NCBI GenBank assembly: GCA_026985755.1
Contig: JALSPX010000095.1
Span: 1 to 14,096 of the forward strand
DNA length: 14,096 nt
From: Sulfurovum sp.
Lineage (GTDB): Bacteria; Campylobacterota; Campylobacteria; Campylobacterales; Sulfurovaceae
Reading direction: 5' to 3'
Both the position numbers and the translations under genes were made by a program. This document shows positions 1 to 7,054 of this stretch, piece by piece. The notes below the pieces were generated by a model that was given only the letters and a program-made list of their open reading frames with translations, was not told the origin of the DNA and searched no databases. Each line of letters starts with the position of its first letter. Positions within the stretch are counted from its first letter, which is position 1.

Positions 1-936
1 ACCTTTAAATACTTTTTTATAGTATCCACTAAGAGAGCTTATTATAATCCCTTTTTTCGTACTTGATGCATGGATAAATTTACCATCTTCAAGATAAACT
101 CCTACATGAGTAATAGGGATACCTCTTTTTTTGTCTGTATTAAAGAAAAGGAGATCTCCTTTTTTAAGCTCATCCTTTACAAAAATACTACCACGCCATT
201 TATACTGTTGGTATGCTGTCCTTGGAAGATTAACCCCAATTTTTTTGTAGATAAATTGTGTATATCCAGAGCAGTCCATACCTTTACTTGGTGATGTACC
301 GCCCCAGGTATATTTACCTCCTAAATACTTCTTAGCCAGAGCTTCAACATTTTTACCTGTTGAGGAAGTACCTATCTTGTAATATTTAGAGATTTTAGTA
401 CCAAAGGCATCTCTAAATTCTACCTTATTTTTGGCATAGGCTAGAGCATTTTTTACTCCACCCAGATGTGCTGCCATAAGTAACCCTTTTAATATCTGCT
501 TATCATTTAAATTAACACCTGCCTTGACTATCTTTTTGTAATTTATGGCTAAAAGCTGATCCATAGCCCTTTCTTGGAGTGCTTCACTGGCTAAAAAAGC
601 TTTTTTACCACCTTTTATAGTCCAATTTGAGGGGTTAGCCAAAAAGGTTTTTTGTGTTAATCCGTTTCTCCAGACTACTTTTTGTTTAGATCCCTCTCTT
701 GATAAAAAAATAGCTCTAGTGTATCGATCTCTTTTTACCAATTTTACATCAACTAAAGCTGATGATCCAAACTGGTATCTTCCTAAAAATCCTCTGGAGT
801 TCTCTGCTTTGAGATCCCCTTTGCTTTTTGACTCTGTCATCGCTATAAGCTTTTTAATTTCCCTATAGTCCTGTTTTGACAAATCAGCATATACCAAATT
901 TACCAATAATACAAAAAAGAGGATGGTTTTTTTCAT
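1..936 (-). CDS. Peptidoglycan hydrolase, lysozyme-like domain plus NlpC/P60 (3' end cut by window edge)
   Basis: The frame is open from the ATG at 936 to the window edge: 312 codons, no stop, so the C-terminus is missing. Residues 1-17 look like a Sec signal peptide (MKKTILFFVLLVNLVYA). Residues about 25-180 resemble a lysozyme/transglycosylase-like fold, with candidate acid E35 in AMTES and the motif NSRGFLGRYQFG at 46-57, the usual GxxGxYQfG signature. Residues about 205-312 are NlpC/P60, with the triad readable as C222 (GMDCSGY), H277 (ITHVGVY) and H289 (KFIHAS). Such enzymes cut peptidoglycan glycan strands and stem peptides respectively. It starts 3 nt after the preceding lipoprotein gene, behind an AAAGAG ribosome site, so it is probably co-transcribed with the trb genes and fills the VirB1 role of opening the wall for the channel. 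The NlpC/P60 assignment is firm; the activity of the N-terminal domain is inferred. Confidence 0.85.
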   Translation of the reverse strand, partial: MKKTILFFVLLVNLVYADLSKQDYREIKKLIAMTESKSKGDLKAENSRGFLGRYQFGSSALVDVKLVKRDRYTRAIFLSREGSKQKVVWRNGLTQKTFLANPSNWTIKGGKKAFLASEALQERAMDQLLAINYKKIVKAGVNLNDKQILKGLLMAAHLGGVKNALAYAKNKVEFRDAFGTKISKYYKIGTSSTGKNVEALAKKYLGGKYTWGGTSPSKGMDCSGYTQFIYKKIGVNLPRTAYQQYKWRGSIFVKDELKKGDLLFFNTDKKRGIPITHVGVYLEDGKFIHASSTKKGIIISSLSGYYKKVFKG

Positions 937-939
937 AGA

Positions 940-1404
940 CTACTCTTTACCGTGTGATGCAAAGATCAAGAATTGACTTAAAACTTCAAAACCACTCTCA
1001 TTAGTATTTCCTGCTCTCTCTATAACTAAAAGCTCTTGTTCTGGAGGAAATGACATAGGAAAACTACCTATCTTATCAGCATTGGTAGTTTCACAAGAGT
1101 AGTTTTTAACGCCGTTTCCCTCTCCTGTATAATTACAAGAGAGATCTACTCCTTTAGTTCCTGCTGATACAATTGCTACAACATTTTTAACCACCGCAGT
1201 ATTATTGGTAATTTCAAGTTGTCCGTAACCTTTGGTATTTTTTTGCCACTTTACCATAAAAGCTGTTTGATTAGACTCTATATTTACTGTAGAGAGGGTA
1301 TCTGTTGTCGTTCCCTCATTATTGGTGTCCTTTGGATCTTCTACTCTTATACAACCGCTTAAAAGTAAAATTACAAGAGGAAACATAATTATTAGTTTTT
1401 TCAT
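940..1404 (-). CDS. Putative outer-membrane lipoprotein of unknown function
   Basis: 154 aa. The N-terminus is a lipoprotein signal ending in the lipobox LLSGC, with the lipidated cysteine at C18. Position +2 is Ile rather than Asp, which by Enterobacteria rules favours the outer membrane. A Thr/Asn/Asp-rich linker (about 22-48) precedes a compact, beta-looking domain (about 49-150). Two cysteines, C90 and C104, could form a disulfide. I do not recognise a family. It lies between trbI and the peptidoglycan hydrolase, and its start uses the same AAGGA-containing junction block as trbC and trbJ. Plausible roles are an accessory to the outer-membrane pore, an entry-exclusion factor or a surface protein; none can be chosen from sequence alone. 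Confidence 0.8.
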   Translation of the reverse strand: MKKLIIMFPLVILLLSGCIRVEDPKDTNNEGTTTDTLSTVNIESNQTAFMVKWQKNTKGYGQLEITNNTAVVKNVVAIVSAGTKGVDLSCNYTGEGNGVKNYSCETTNADKIGSFPMSFPPEQELLVIERAGNTNESGFEVLSQFLIFASHGKE

Positions 1405-1420
1405 GTTTTTTCCTTAATTA
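1397..1420 (-). repeat. Identical 24-nt gene-junction block (trbI to lipoprotein gene)
   Basis: Third copy of the block, joining trbI to the 154-aa lipoprotein gene. The downstream products at all three junctions carry signal sequences. Confidence 0.8.
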
Positions 1421-2865
1421 ACTGATACTACTGGAGAGAGGGCAGGAGATAAATCTTTGCCGTTTCTATAATTTTGATTGCCATATGAAGCTCCTCTATC
1501 GTAAGTGCTGCCATCCGTAACACTTTGATGGTTGGGAGAACTAGGTAAATTTCTATCTATAACCCCCATTTTTGGTGCCTCGTAGTTAAGAGGATCCAAT
1601 ATAATATCTTTTGTTACAAAAATATTAAATCTGTATCCAGGGCGGATTGTGATAGTTGGAGCAATTCCTAATTGCTTTGCAATCATTTTGGATGCAGCTT
1701 TTTCTATAGCTGTTTCTCTTCTCTGGGTATCTGTATTTTCAGACTTAATAACCAGTTCTCCGTTATTTACCGTAATATCCCCATTAAGCACTGTTAGCAA
1801 TAGAGCAGAGCCAAATATCCTAAAGTAATGATGATCTACTTGATCTTCAAACCCTGCATATCCCTCTTGGTCTGTTCCATTCATCGCTCCAAGATTAACT
1901 GTAGAACCATCTGGAAAAACCAATCTTTGCCAGATGATCAACGCCCTATCTTGTCCATATGAAACATTAGCCGAGTATTTTCCAACAATTTTAGTGCCTT
2001 GCGGTATCAATAAATACTCACCTGTAGCAGTGTCATAGACATTTTCTCTAACCTGCCCTATAATCCGACCAGGTAGATCCGAATTAATACCACTAAGAAG
2101 TACACCGGGTATCAAAGTACCTGTTTTGATCTCGTAAGGTGAGAGTTGCTTTGTCTTCTTTGAGTTTAAATAATCAAAACTTTCTTTTTGCTTCAAAAAA
2201 GGAAAGTTTTTATCTTGATTATTTGGCTCTTTAGATCCCCTACCTACTGCACTTTTTAAGGCGTTCATCATTTCAAATATCTCTCTGCCAGACTTTGGAG
2301 GCTTTGCACTTGCCGCTGCTCCTAACATAGCCAAAGGGTTAATTCCATTCATACCACTCAAAGCATTTGTACCACTATTCATTGAAGCAGCAACTTTAAT
2401 TTTAGTTGGTGCGGTAATAGCAGCTTGGTAAAGCTTCATTTTAAGCTTTTCTAGTTCTAACTTTTGGTTATCTATCTCTGCTGTAATATTTTTATCGGAA
2501 AGAGCAGAACCAAGATTATTTTGTGCTGCTGGAGCAGGTAACGGAGCAGGGCTTTTAGGATCTGCTTTTTTGGGTTGATCCCTTTTCATTTTCATCTTAT
2601 CTCTAAGAGATTGTTGATAAAGATCGTTTAGCATAGTATTAGCAAATTTCTCTCCATCGTCTACCTTAGTAATTTTTACTTTTTCACCCTTTTGGATCTC
2701 TCCTCTTTTCATCGTTGCATATCCAAGTCCAAGAACTAAGATTATGACTACACCCCCAACCAATAGGATAGGTACCTTATTGAGTTTCTTAACTCCAGAG
2801 TCAAGTTTGGTTATTTTACCAACACCAGACGGAGAAACATTAGGATCTAATTTATTATCACTCAT
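1414..2865 (-). CDS. trbI: TrbI/VirB10 conjugal transfer core protein
   Basis: 483 aa, usual for TrbI. A short cytoplasmic N-terminus is followed by one membrane helix at about 31-52 (VPILLVGGVVIILVLGLGYATM). Then comes a long, Lys/Pro/Ala-rich periplasmic linker (about 55-240). The C-terminal VirB10 domain begins at Y244 (YEIKTGTLIPGVLLSGINS), with the typical GRIIGQV and LLIPQGTKIVGKY strands and a later hydrophobic antenna stretch (FRIFGSALLLTVL). VirB10 proteins span both membranes, link the ATPases to the outer-membrane ring and gate the channel. The start is supported by AAGGAG six bases before the ATG. It follows trbH with a 2-nt gap, as in RP4-type operons, and its stop lies inside the junction block that also starts the next gene. 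Confidence 0.95.
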   Translation of the reverse strand: MSDNKLDPNVSPSGVGKITKLDSGVKKLNKVPILLVGGVVIILVLGLGYATMKRGEIQKGEKVKITKVDDGEKFANTMLNDLYQQSLRDKMKMKRDQPKKADPKSPAPLPAPAAQNNLGSALSDKNITAEIDNQKLELEKLKMKLYQAAITAPTKIKVAASMNSGTNALSGMNGINPLAMLGAAASAKPPKSGREIFEMMNALKSAVGRGSKEPNNQDKNFPFLKQKESFDYLNSKKTKQLSPYEIKTGTLIPGVLLSGINSDLPGRIIGQVRENVYDTATGEYLLIPQGTKIVGKYSANVSYGQDRALIIWQRLVFPDGSTVNLGAMNGTDQEGYAGFEDQVDHHYFRIFGSALLLTVLNGDITVNNGELVIKSENTDTQRRETAIEKAASKMIAKQLGIAPTITIRPGYRFNIFVTKDIILDPLNYEAPKMGVIDRNLPSSPNHQSVTDGSTYDRGASYGNQNYRNGKDLSPALSPVVSVN

Positions 2866-2867
2866 AT

Positions 2868-3587
2868 TTATCTCCTTACAACTATTACATAATCAGCCGA
2901 TACAAAACCGCTATAATTTTTTAACTTATACCAGTATTCAGATTGACTATTTATAACCTTTTTTGAGACTTTCAAATAGGTACCTTTTTTATATGTTCTC
3001 AAAATCTTTGAGTGAATATTTGGCTCTTTACGCACATTTAAAGAGGTTGCTATAATTCTAGCCAAAAATCCTCCTGTACTTCTAGCTCTGCTTAAGGAAG
3101 ATCTTGAAGATGATTTTAAAAAGCTAAATTGCTTATAAGGAGGAGTGCTAGATAGCCCTCTTACTGTAAAAGGTGTAACTGGAACATATCTACTACCAAC
3201 TTTTTTATAAAGTCTGCTTATTGTGGCGTTGTCAATCACAAAAGTAGCTCTTACTGTTTGTGTTCCTATATAATCAATCTTCCACGCAAAGGGAATATAG
3301 GGTGTAACTGATTTTTCATCATAAGTGATCCCATATCCAACACCTCTAAATTTCTGCTCGAATAGATCCGAAAAGGCTTTAGTTGCAGGAGTAAATTTAG
3401 TATCTATATAAAATTGTGTTCTAGCAGGCGGATAATACCCACGAACAAAATTCAATATATCCGTAACAATTACTCTATCTCTTTGTGATTCAACATTCTT
3501 TACATTGCTTACAGATACATAGTAAGGAATAGTTGCACACCCAGAGAAGAAAAACATTACACCAATAAAAAGTAATAGTTTTTTCAT
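2868..3587 (-). CDS. trbH: TrbH-like lipoprotein with C-terminal bacterial SH3 domain
   Basis: 239 aa. The signal ends in lipobox FFSGC, lipidated at C17. The region about 30-150 fits TrbH: after the lipid anchor it runs VTDILNFVRGYYPPARTQFY, and TrbH proteins have a similar YPPA.T.F segment. It sits exactly between trbG and trbI, where TrbH belongs. The C-terminal part (about 176-239) is an extra SH3b domain: LNVRKEPNIHSKILRTYKKG, then WYKLKNYSGFVSADYV. SH3b domains commonly bind peptidoglycan or the cell wall. TrbH/VirB7-type lipoproteins stabilise the VirB9-VirB10 ring in the outer membrane. The ATG directly abuts the trbG TAA and has a strong AGAGGAG six bases upstream. The SH3b call is confident; the TrbH call rests on position plus weak similarity. 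Confidence 0.8.
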   Translation of the reverse strand: MKKLLLFIGVMFFFSGCATIPYYVSVSNVKNVESQRDRVIVTDILNFVRGYYPPARTQFYIDTKFTPATKAFSDLFEQKFRGVGYGITYDEKSVTPYIPFAWKIDYIGTQTVRATFVIDNATISRLYKKVGSRYVPVTPFTVRGLSSTPPYKQFSFLKSSSRSSLSRARSTGGFLARIIATSLNVRKEPNIHSKILRTYKKGTYLKVSKKVINSQSEYWYKLKNYSGFVSADYVIVVRR

Positions 3588-4496
3588 TTAATACTCCTCT
3601 GAATTTCTAGTATTTAAAATATCCAAAGCATTAGATCTATATCGTCTATTAATCTTTTGGATTACAATCTTCTCTTGATCTGAACCTACACCTACAATCA
3701 ATACTGCCTCATCAAAAAGCTTATCAACAATGTATCGATCTCCTTTTAGACGATAATTTACCAAGTTCTTATTGTTATGGCTATCAAGCACCATCAAAAC
3801 TGGGGCTTCTTTAAATTGCATATTCTTAGGCATCTGAATATATGTTTTTACCCCATCGTTATAAACTCTTAAAGGCTTCCATGATGCAGATCCTTCAACC
3901 CTATAGTTAAAATCAAGTGATGATACATTTCTTAGTTTCGCACCAGGGGCAGGGCTAAACTGTTTTGCTTCATTCTGTTTTTTCATGTAGTTTTGATACA
4001 TATCCCAATGAGCATTAATCTCATCTGCATATCTAAACCCAATGATAGGCATATATGCTTTTTTACGAGAGATAAGATTAAGGTGATAAGTTCTCCTGTT
4101 TGTAAATATTGCTAGAGTTGTTCTAAGACCAACATCTGTAGGTTTAACAATTACATGAGATACCTCATTAGGGGCTTCTCCAGAGATTGACGGAGAAATC
4201 ATCCATCTTACAGTATCCCCTATCTGTACCTCTCTGATTTTTTCTCCAGGTTGCAACTCTATATCTGTTATACGAAGAGGGGCAGCCACAATCCTTGGCA
4301 TAGTGGCACCATAAAGAAAGGTTACTTTACCATCTTTGCCTATAAATGACTTATTTCCATTGTTCATCCACTTTTTAGCCAATTTTAGAGAATGGTACTC
4401 TCTTTTGCTAAGTTTTGGGTTATCATCCGATAGATAATTATCCGCATAGACCGCAGAGGATCCCAAGAGTGCCAATGTAAGTAGTAGTTTATTCAT
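3588..4496 (-). CDS. trbG: TrbG/VirB9 outer-membrane ring protein
   Basis: 302 aa with a Sec signal peptide, probably cut after VYA at residue 18. The N-terminal VirB9/TrbG domain shows the family pattern: GKVTFLYGATMPRIVAAPLR, ITDIELQPGEKI, GDTVRWMISPSISG, then VKPTDVGLRTTLAIFTNRRTY and YMPIIGFRY. The C-terminal beta domain (about 190-300) includes YRVEGSASWKPLRVYNDGVKTYIQMP. VirB9 proteins line the outer-membrane ring and bind VirB7-like lipoproteins and the VirB10 C-terminus. The start has AAGGAT a few bases upstream of the ATG and follows trbF by 9 nt; its stop abuts the trbH start. The family is unmistakable. Confidence 0.95.
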   Translation of the reverse strand: MNKLLLTLALLGSSAVYADNYLSDDNPKLSKREYHSLKLAKKWMNNGNKSFIGKDGKVTFLYGATMPRIVAAPLRITDIELQPGEKIREVQIGDTVRWMISPSISGEAPNEVSHVIVKPTDVGLRTTLAIFTNRRTYHLNLISRKKAYMPIIGFRYADEINAHWDMYQNYMKKQNEAKQFSPAPGAKLRNVSSLDFNYRVEGSASWKPLRVYNDGVKTYIQMPKNMQFKEAPVLMVLDSHNNKNLVNYRLKGDRYIVDKLFDEAVLIVGVGSDQEKIVIQKINRRYRSNALDILNTRNSEEY

Positions 4497-4505
4497 ATTT
4501 AATCC

Positions 4506-5192
4506 TTATTTGATGATTTTAGAGAAGCTAAACTTTGTGATGTAAAGCCCTATAGGGTTTTTCAATATATCCGCTTCACTTTTTGGAGGAACTATCAACA
4601 CAGTAGCAGAGGCCCTGTAGTTATCGGTTCTTAGTTTGTTTCCTCTTTTGTCGAAAATATTCTCATACCAATCTATCTGCCAAGTATTATCATTAATTGG
4701 CACAATGGAGTCTATTTTCACATTTACTATTTCACTGTCAAGACGCTCAAAAGGAGAGTTCTCTTTAAAATAGTTATTAACTATGTTAAAGGCAGGGTAT
4801 GATGGAGAAAGATAACGATAAGTTTTAAGAACCACTTCTTTCTGAACAACAGGATCTCCGTATATAGTTTTAAAGTCTGTAACAAACTCTGCCAAACTAT
4901 ATTTAATAACTTTAGGATCGTTATAAGTTGTTTGTTGAGCAGGTCCGCTTGCCACGCTATTACCAAGCTTATCCACTTGAACAACATAAGGAATAAGTTT
5001 GTTTTGTGATCCTATATATGCAAGTCCGATGGTGGATACCAAAGCTATTAAAATAGAAATAAAGGTAATTATTTTCCAAACAAAAGCCTGTTTAATATAA
5101 CTACCATATCGTTCATTCCATTCTCTTTTACCATCAAAGTAAGCAGTATATTTACTCTCTTCCTTTGTGATGTTTTCTTTTACTTTTGGCAT
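4506..5192 (-). CDS. trbF: TrbF/VirB8 inner-membrane channel protein
   Basis: I place the start at the ATG ending at 5192, giving 228 aa, because AAGGAGG lies six bases upstream. An in-frame ATG at 5234 would add 14 residues but overlaps the likely -10 element and has no SD. The protein has a cytoplasmic N-terminus, one membrane helix (about residues 38-62, FVWKIITFISILIALVSTIG) and a periplasmic VirB8 domain beginning IPYVVQVDKLGNSVASGPA. Family landmarks include WQIDWYENIFDKRGN and the terminal NPIGLYITKFSFS. VirB8 proteins nucleate channel assembly and contact VirB9 and VirB10. It is the first gene after the promoter-like region at 5220-5261, so it may head a second transcript of core genes. 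Confidence 0.93.
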   Translation of the reverse strand: MPKVKENITKEESKYTAYFDGKREWNERYGSYIKQAFVWKIITFISILIALVSTIGLAYIGSQNKLIPYVVQVDKLGNSVASGPAQQTTYNDPKVIKYSLAEFVTDFKTIYGDPVVQKEVVLKTYRYLSPSYPAFNIVNNYFKENSPFERLDSEIVNVKIDSIVPINDNTWQIDWYENIFDKRGNKLRTDNYRASATVLIVPPKSEADILKNPIGLYITKFSFSKIIK

Positions 5193-5219
5193 TAAAGCCC
5201 TCCTTGTTTTTACAATATT

Positions 5220-5261
5220 ATTATATCCTAACAATTCTTAAAAGTTCCTAACTTTTCTTAA
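5220..5261 (-). promoter_or_regulatory. Promoter with two 16-bp direct repeats upstream of trbF
   Basis: On the minus strand a TATAAT (5225-5220) lies about 20 bases before the trbF SD. Immediately upstream are two direct repeats, TTAAGAAAAGTTAGGA (5261-5246) and TTAAGAATTGTTAGGA (5241-5226), matching at 14 of 16 positions. Their period is 20 bp, about two helical turns. Inside them is a perfect 7-bp inverted repeat (AAAAGTT-AGG-AACTTTT, 5256-5240). A weaker third copy in the opposite orientation (12 of 16) is read on the plus strand at 5255-5270. The repeats cover the -13 to -48 zone, where an activator or repressor would act. No clear -35 hexamer is visible. Confidence 0.6.
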
Positions 5262-5278
5262 TTCTTAGGATAAACGCT

Positions 5279-5359
5279 TTACTTATCTTTTTTTGTAATG
5301 TTTGCTTCTCTTCTAATAGTCTCATTTAATGAACCTCTTTTATCATTAAGCTTCATCAT
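5279..5359 (-). CDS. Possible 26-aa basic mini-ORF overlapping the trbL stop
   Basis: A 26-codon frame starting at tandem ATGs (5359 and 5356) overlaps the last codons of trbL. A GGAG lies 3 and 6 bases before the two ATGs. The peptide is hydrophilic and rich in Lys, Arg and Asn, with no membrane segment, ending ANITKKDK. The same frame is open further upstream inside trbL, but that part reads like a low-complexity shadow. It may be a translationally coupled small protein or chance. I do not recognise it. Confidence 0.25.
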   Translation of the reverse strand: MMKLNDKRGSLNETIRREANITKKDK

Positions 5360-6698
5360 TTTCTCCAGGTACGCCAGAGATATAATCTGAGGTTCCTCCA
5401 TCCGAGATAGACCCCTCAAGATTATCTCCTGTATCGGACTGATCCTCTTTATCGTAAGCATCTGCATTGGTATCCGTAGAAGCTGCAAAAGCCACACCTG
5501 CCAGTTTCCCAGATTTTTGTCCTGCTCTGGAGTTAGATCCAATAGCACCTTTAATGGCTCCAGAGGTGGCACCCATTGCCGCACCTGCTGCCATTGCCCC
5601 ACCGTACCTAGCTGTAGTGGCAGCAGCTTTTTTGGCACTATTCATAAAGTTTCCTAGCTTACTGGTGCCCTTGCCGCTTTGTTCCGATGTTTGACTGCTT
5701 GATGCCATGCTGCCGCTTGAACTGTTGCCACCTTTGGAACTCTCTGGCATAGATGCAGCGGCAGCCATCTTAACTTGACTGATTGCAGCCGCTCCGCCTC
5801 CTATGGCTCCAGAAGCGGCACTTTGAGCTGTAGATGCCATCTTCCCGCCAAGATAGTTATTTTCTCCACCACCGTGACCCGTGAAGTAGCTATCTACCCA
5901 TCCGTCAATACCAAGGCTAAATCCCCACATGATGATACTTGTAATGCCGAGTATCAATAGATTTATGGGATTATTGATACCGTTTGCCAAAGAGTTATTG
6001 ATAAGCGTAAATGTAACACCGACTACTAGCATCATAGTCATCCATTTAGCGCCTTGTTTTGTAATATTGATAATGGCATTAAACGCCCATTGTCTTGTAA
6101 AGGCAAAGGATCCAAAACCAAGCCAAAAAACACCAACATAAAGGCTAAAGAGGAAGAAGATGTAATACTGCAATGCACGACCGACCATAAGTGAAATAAA
6201 GATTGTGGTGATTACGGCAAAAATAAGTAACAAAATACTGTCACCCAATCCTCTCCATCCGTTATCATCTACCTTTTCCCAGAGATGACCCCAGAACTTA
6301 CCGACATTATCCATTACTGCATCGAGTGACGGGGTAGTGCCTCCGTTGGCTTTATCTGCAAGAGCGTTAAATCCGTTATAGATATTTTTCATCCAGTCAG
6401 GGTTGATGAAAAACGCCTTGAAAAGCAGCAGTAGCAACATCATTTGGATTAGTTTTGCAAATATGCCGCCTATCTCCAGTTCATTACGCACCGCTGCCAA
6501 TCCGAACACAATCACCATATCGATAATAGCCAGGGCGTAAAATATATATTGTGCCGCGGCTTTAATCGGTCCGTAAAAGACTGCAATACTACTATCAAGC
6601 TGATCTTGTATATTGCCTATCACGCCACCAAGAGCATTGGCATTGGCAACACTAGAAGCAAGAAGCAGCAGAGCGATAATCAACCCGATTTTTTTCAT
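5346..6698 (-). CDS. trbL: TrbL/VirB6 polytopic inner-membrane channel protein
   Basis: 450 aa. It starts with a signal-like segment (MKKIGLIIALLLLASSVANA). About six further hydrophobic helices follow, near 45-69, 83-98, 150-172, 176-200, 217-236 and 243-262. From about residue 275 the tail is very rich in Gly, Ala and Ser and ends acidic; such tails are usual for TrbL. VirB6/TrbL proteins form part of the inner-membrane passage for DNA. The ATG overlaps the TGA of the trbK-like gene (ATGA) and has no obvious SD, so its translation probably depends on coupling. The gene is visibly more GC-rich than those around it, partly because of the Ala/Gly/Ser tail. Confidence 0.92.
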   Translation of the reverse strand: MKKIGLIIALLLLASSVANANALGGVIGNIQDQLDSSIAVFYGPIKAAAQYIFYALAIIDMVIVFGLAAVRNELEIGGIFAKLIQMMLLLLLFKAFFINPDWMKNIYNGFNALADKANGGTTPSLDAVMDNVGKFWGHLWEKVDDNGWRGLGDSILLLIFAVITTIFISLMVGRALQYYIFFLFSLYVGVFWLGFGSFAFTRQWAFNAIINITKQGAKWMTMMLVVGVTFTLINNSLANGINNPINLLILGITSIIMWGFSLGIDGWVDSYFTGHGGGENNYLGGKMASTAQSAASGAIGGGAAAISQVKMAAAASMPESSKGGNSSSGSMASSSQTSEQSGKGTSKLGNFMNSAKKAAATTARYGGAMAAGAAMGATSGAIKGAIGSNSRAGQKSGKLAGVAFAASTDTNADAYDKEDQSDTGDNLEGSISDGGTSDYISGVPGENDEA

Positions 6699-6859
6699 TG
6701 GATCTGTCTCGTATTCTTTCTATATTTGCTTGGATCCTCTTTTTTGAAAACATCTGGATTATTCCATCCGTCTTTTTTCTCTTTTTTATCAGAGCATCCA
6801 GTAGCCAGCAGTGCAAAAGCCGTAAAGCATAAAATAGTCATTGTCTTAATCTTTTTCAT
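6695..6859 (-). CDS. trbK: TrbK-like small lipoprotein
   Basis: 54 aa. The signal ends in the lipobox ALLATGC, giving a lipidated C22 followed by a very charged mature part of 32 residues (SDKKEKKDGWNN...). In RP4-type operons trbK sits between trbJ and trbL and encodes a small lipoprotein for entry exclusion. Here position, size and lipobox match, but the short mature sequence cannot confirm homology. AAGGA lies about nine bases before the ATG. The TGA overlaps the trbL ATG, so the two are translationally coupled. The start codon also lies inside the 3' end of the preceding small membrane ORF. Confidence 0.75.
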   Translation of the reverse strand: MKKIKTMTILCFTAFALLATGCSDKKEKKDGWNNPDVFKKEDPSKYRKNTRQIQ

Positions 6860-7054
6860 TTTCCGTTTCCTTTTTGTATTTTTGTTTCTGATCCTTGTTT
6901 GCTTTAAGGATCAACCGCATACCGTGTATAACCATAATCACAATAAAGAGCCATAGAGGCAAAGACCGTATCGAAAAGAGATCTTCTCCAGAGGGCAAAG
7001 CATCTGTGCCGTATTTTCTGGAGTAAATCCCCTGATAGAGTCTCTATGCTCCAT
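6846..7054 (-). pseudogene. Small single-helix membrane protein, apparently frameshifted
   Basis: An ATG overlaps the trbJ TAA (TAATG), with GAGG 11 bases upstream. This frame reads MEHRDSIRGFTPEN and then continues into unrelated codons. The -1 frame, from the AAAA run at plus-strand 7013-7016 onward, reads KYGTDALPSGEDLFSIRS, then a convincing helix LPLWLFIVIMVIHGMRLIL, a basic tail and a stop at 6848-6846, just inside trbK. One extra A in that run would make a single 69-aa protein. Either this is a real 1-bp deletion, a sequencing error or, less likely, frameshifting. The only alternative starts in the second frame are a TTG or an internal ATG, neither with an SD. Function unknown; an inner-membrane accessory of the secretion system is plausible. 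Confidence 0.55.

Noticed and set aside
70..294. Plus-strand ORF of 74 codons
   Set aside because: It is antisense to the NlpC/P60 domain, whose catalytic motifs read clearly on the minus strand.
4781..4987. 68-codon minus-strand ORF inside trbF
   Set aside because: It is an alternative frame of a well-recognised VirB8 gene.
5193..5234. Longer trbF start at 5234
   Set aside because: No SD precedes it and it lies downstream of the -10 within the likely start-site region. The ATG at 5192 has AAGGAGG at ideal spacing.
5248..5325. 25-codon minus-strand ORF (MRLLEEKQTLQKK...)
   Set aside because: It has an AAAGAGG eight bases upstream but overlaps the promoter repeats and the 26-codon frame. 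Nothing else supports it.
5279..5638. Minus-strand 119-codon ORF overlapping the trbL tail
   Set aside because: It is a second frame of the repetitive Ala/Gly/Ser coding region. Only its last 26 codons have an independent ribosome site.
6549..6956. Plus-strand ORF of 135 codons with hydrophobic stretches
   Set aside because: It lies opposite trbL, trbK and the small membrane ORF. The hydrophobicity mirrors their signal and membrane segments, and it has no family motif.
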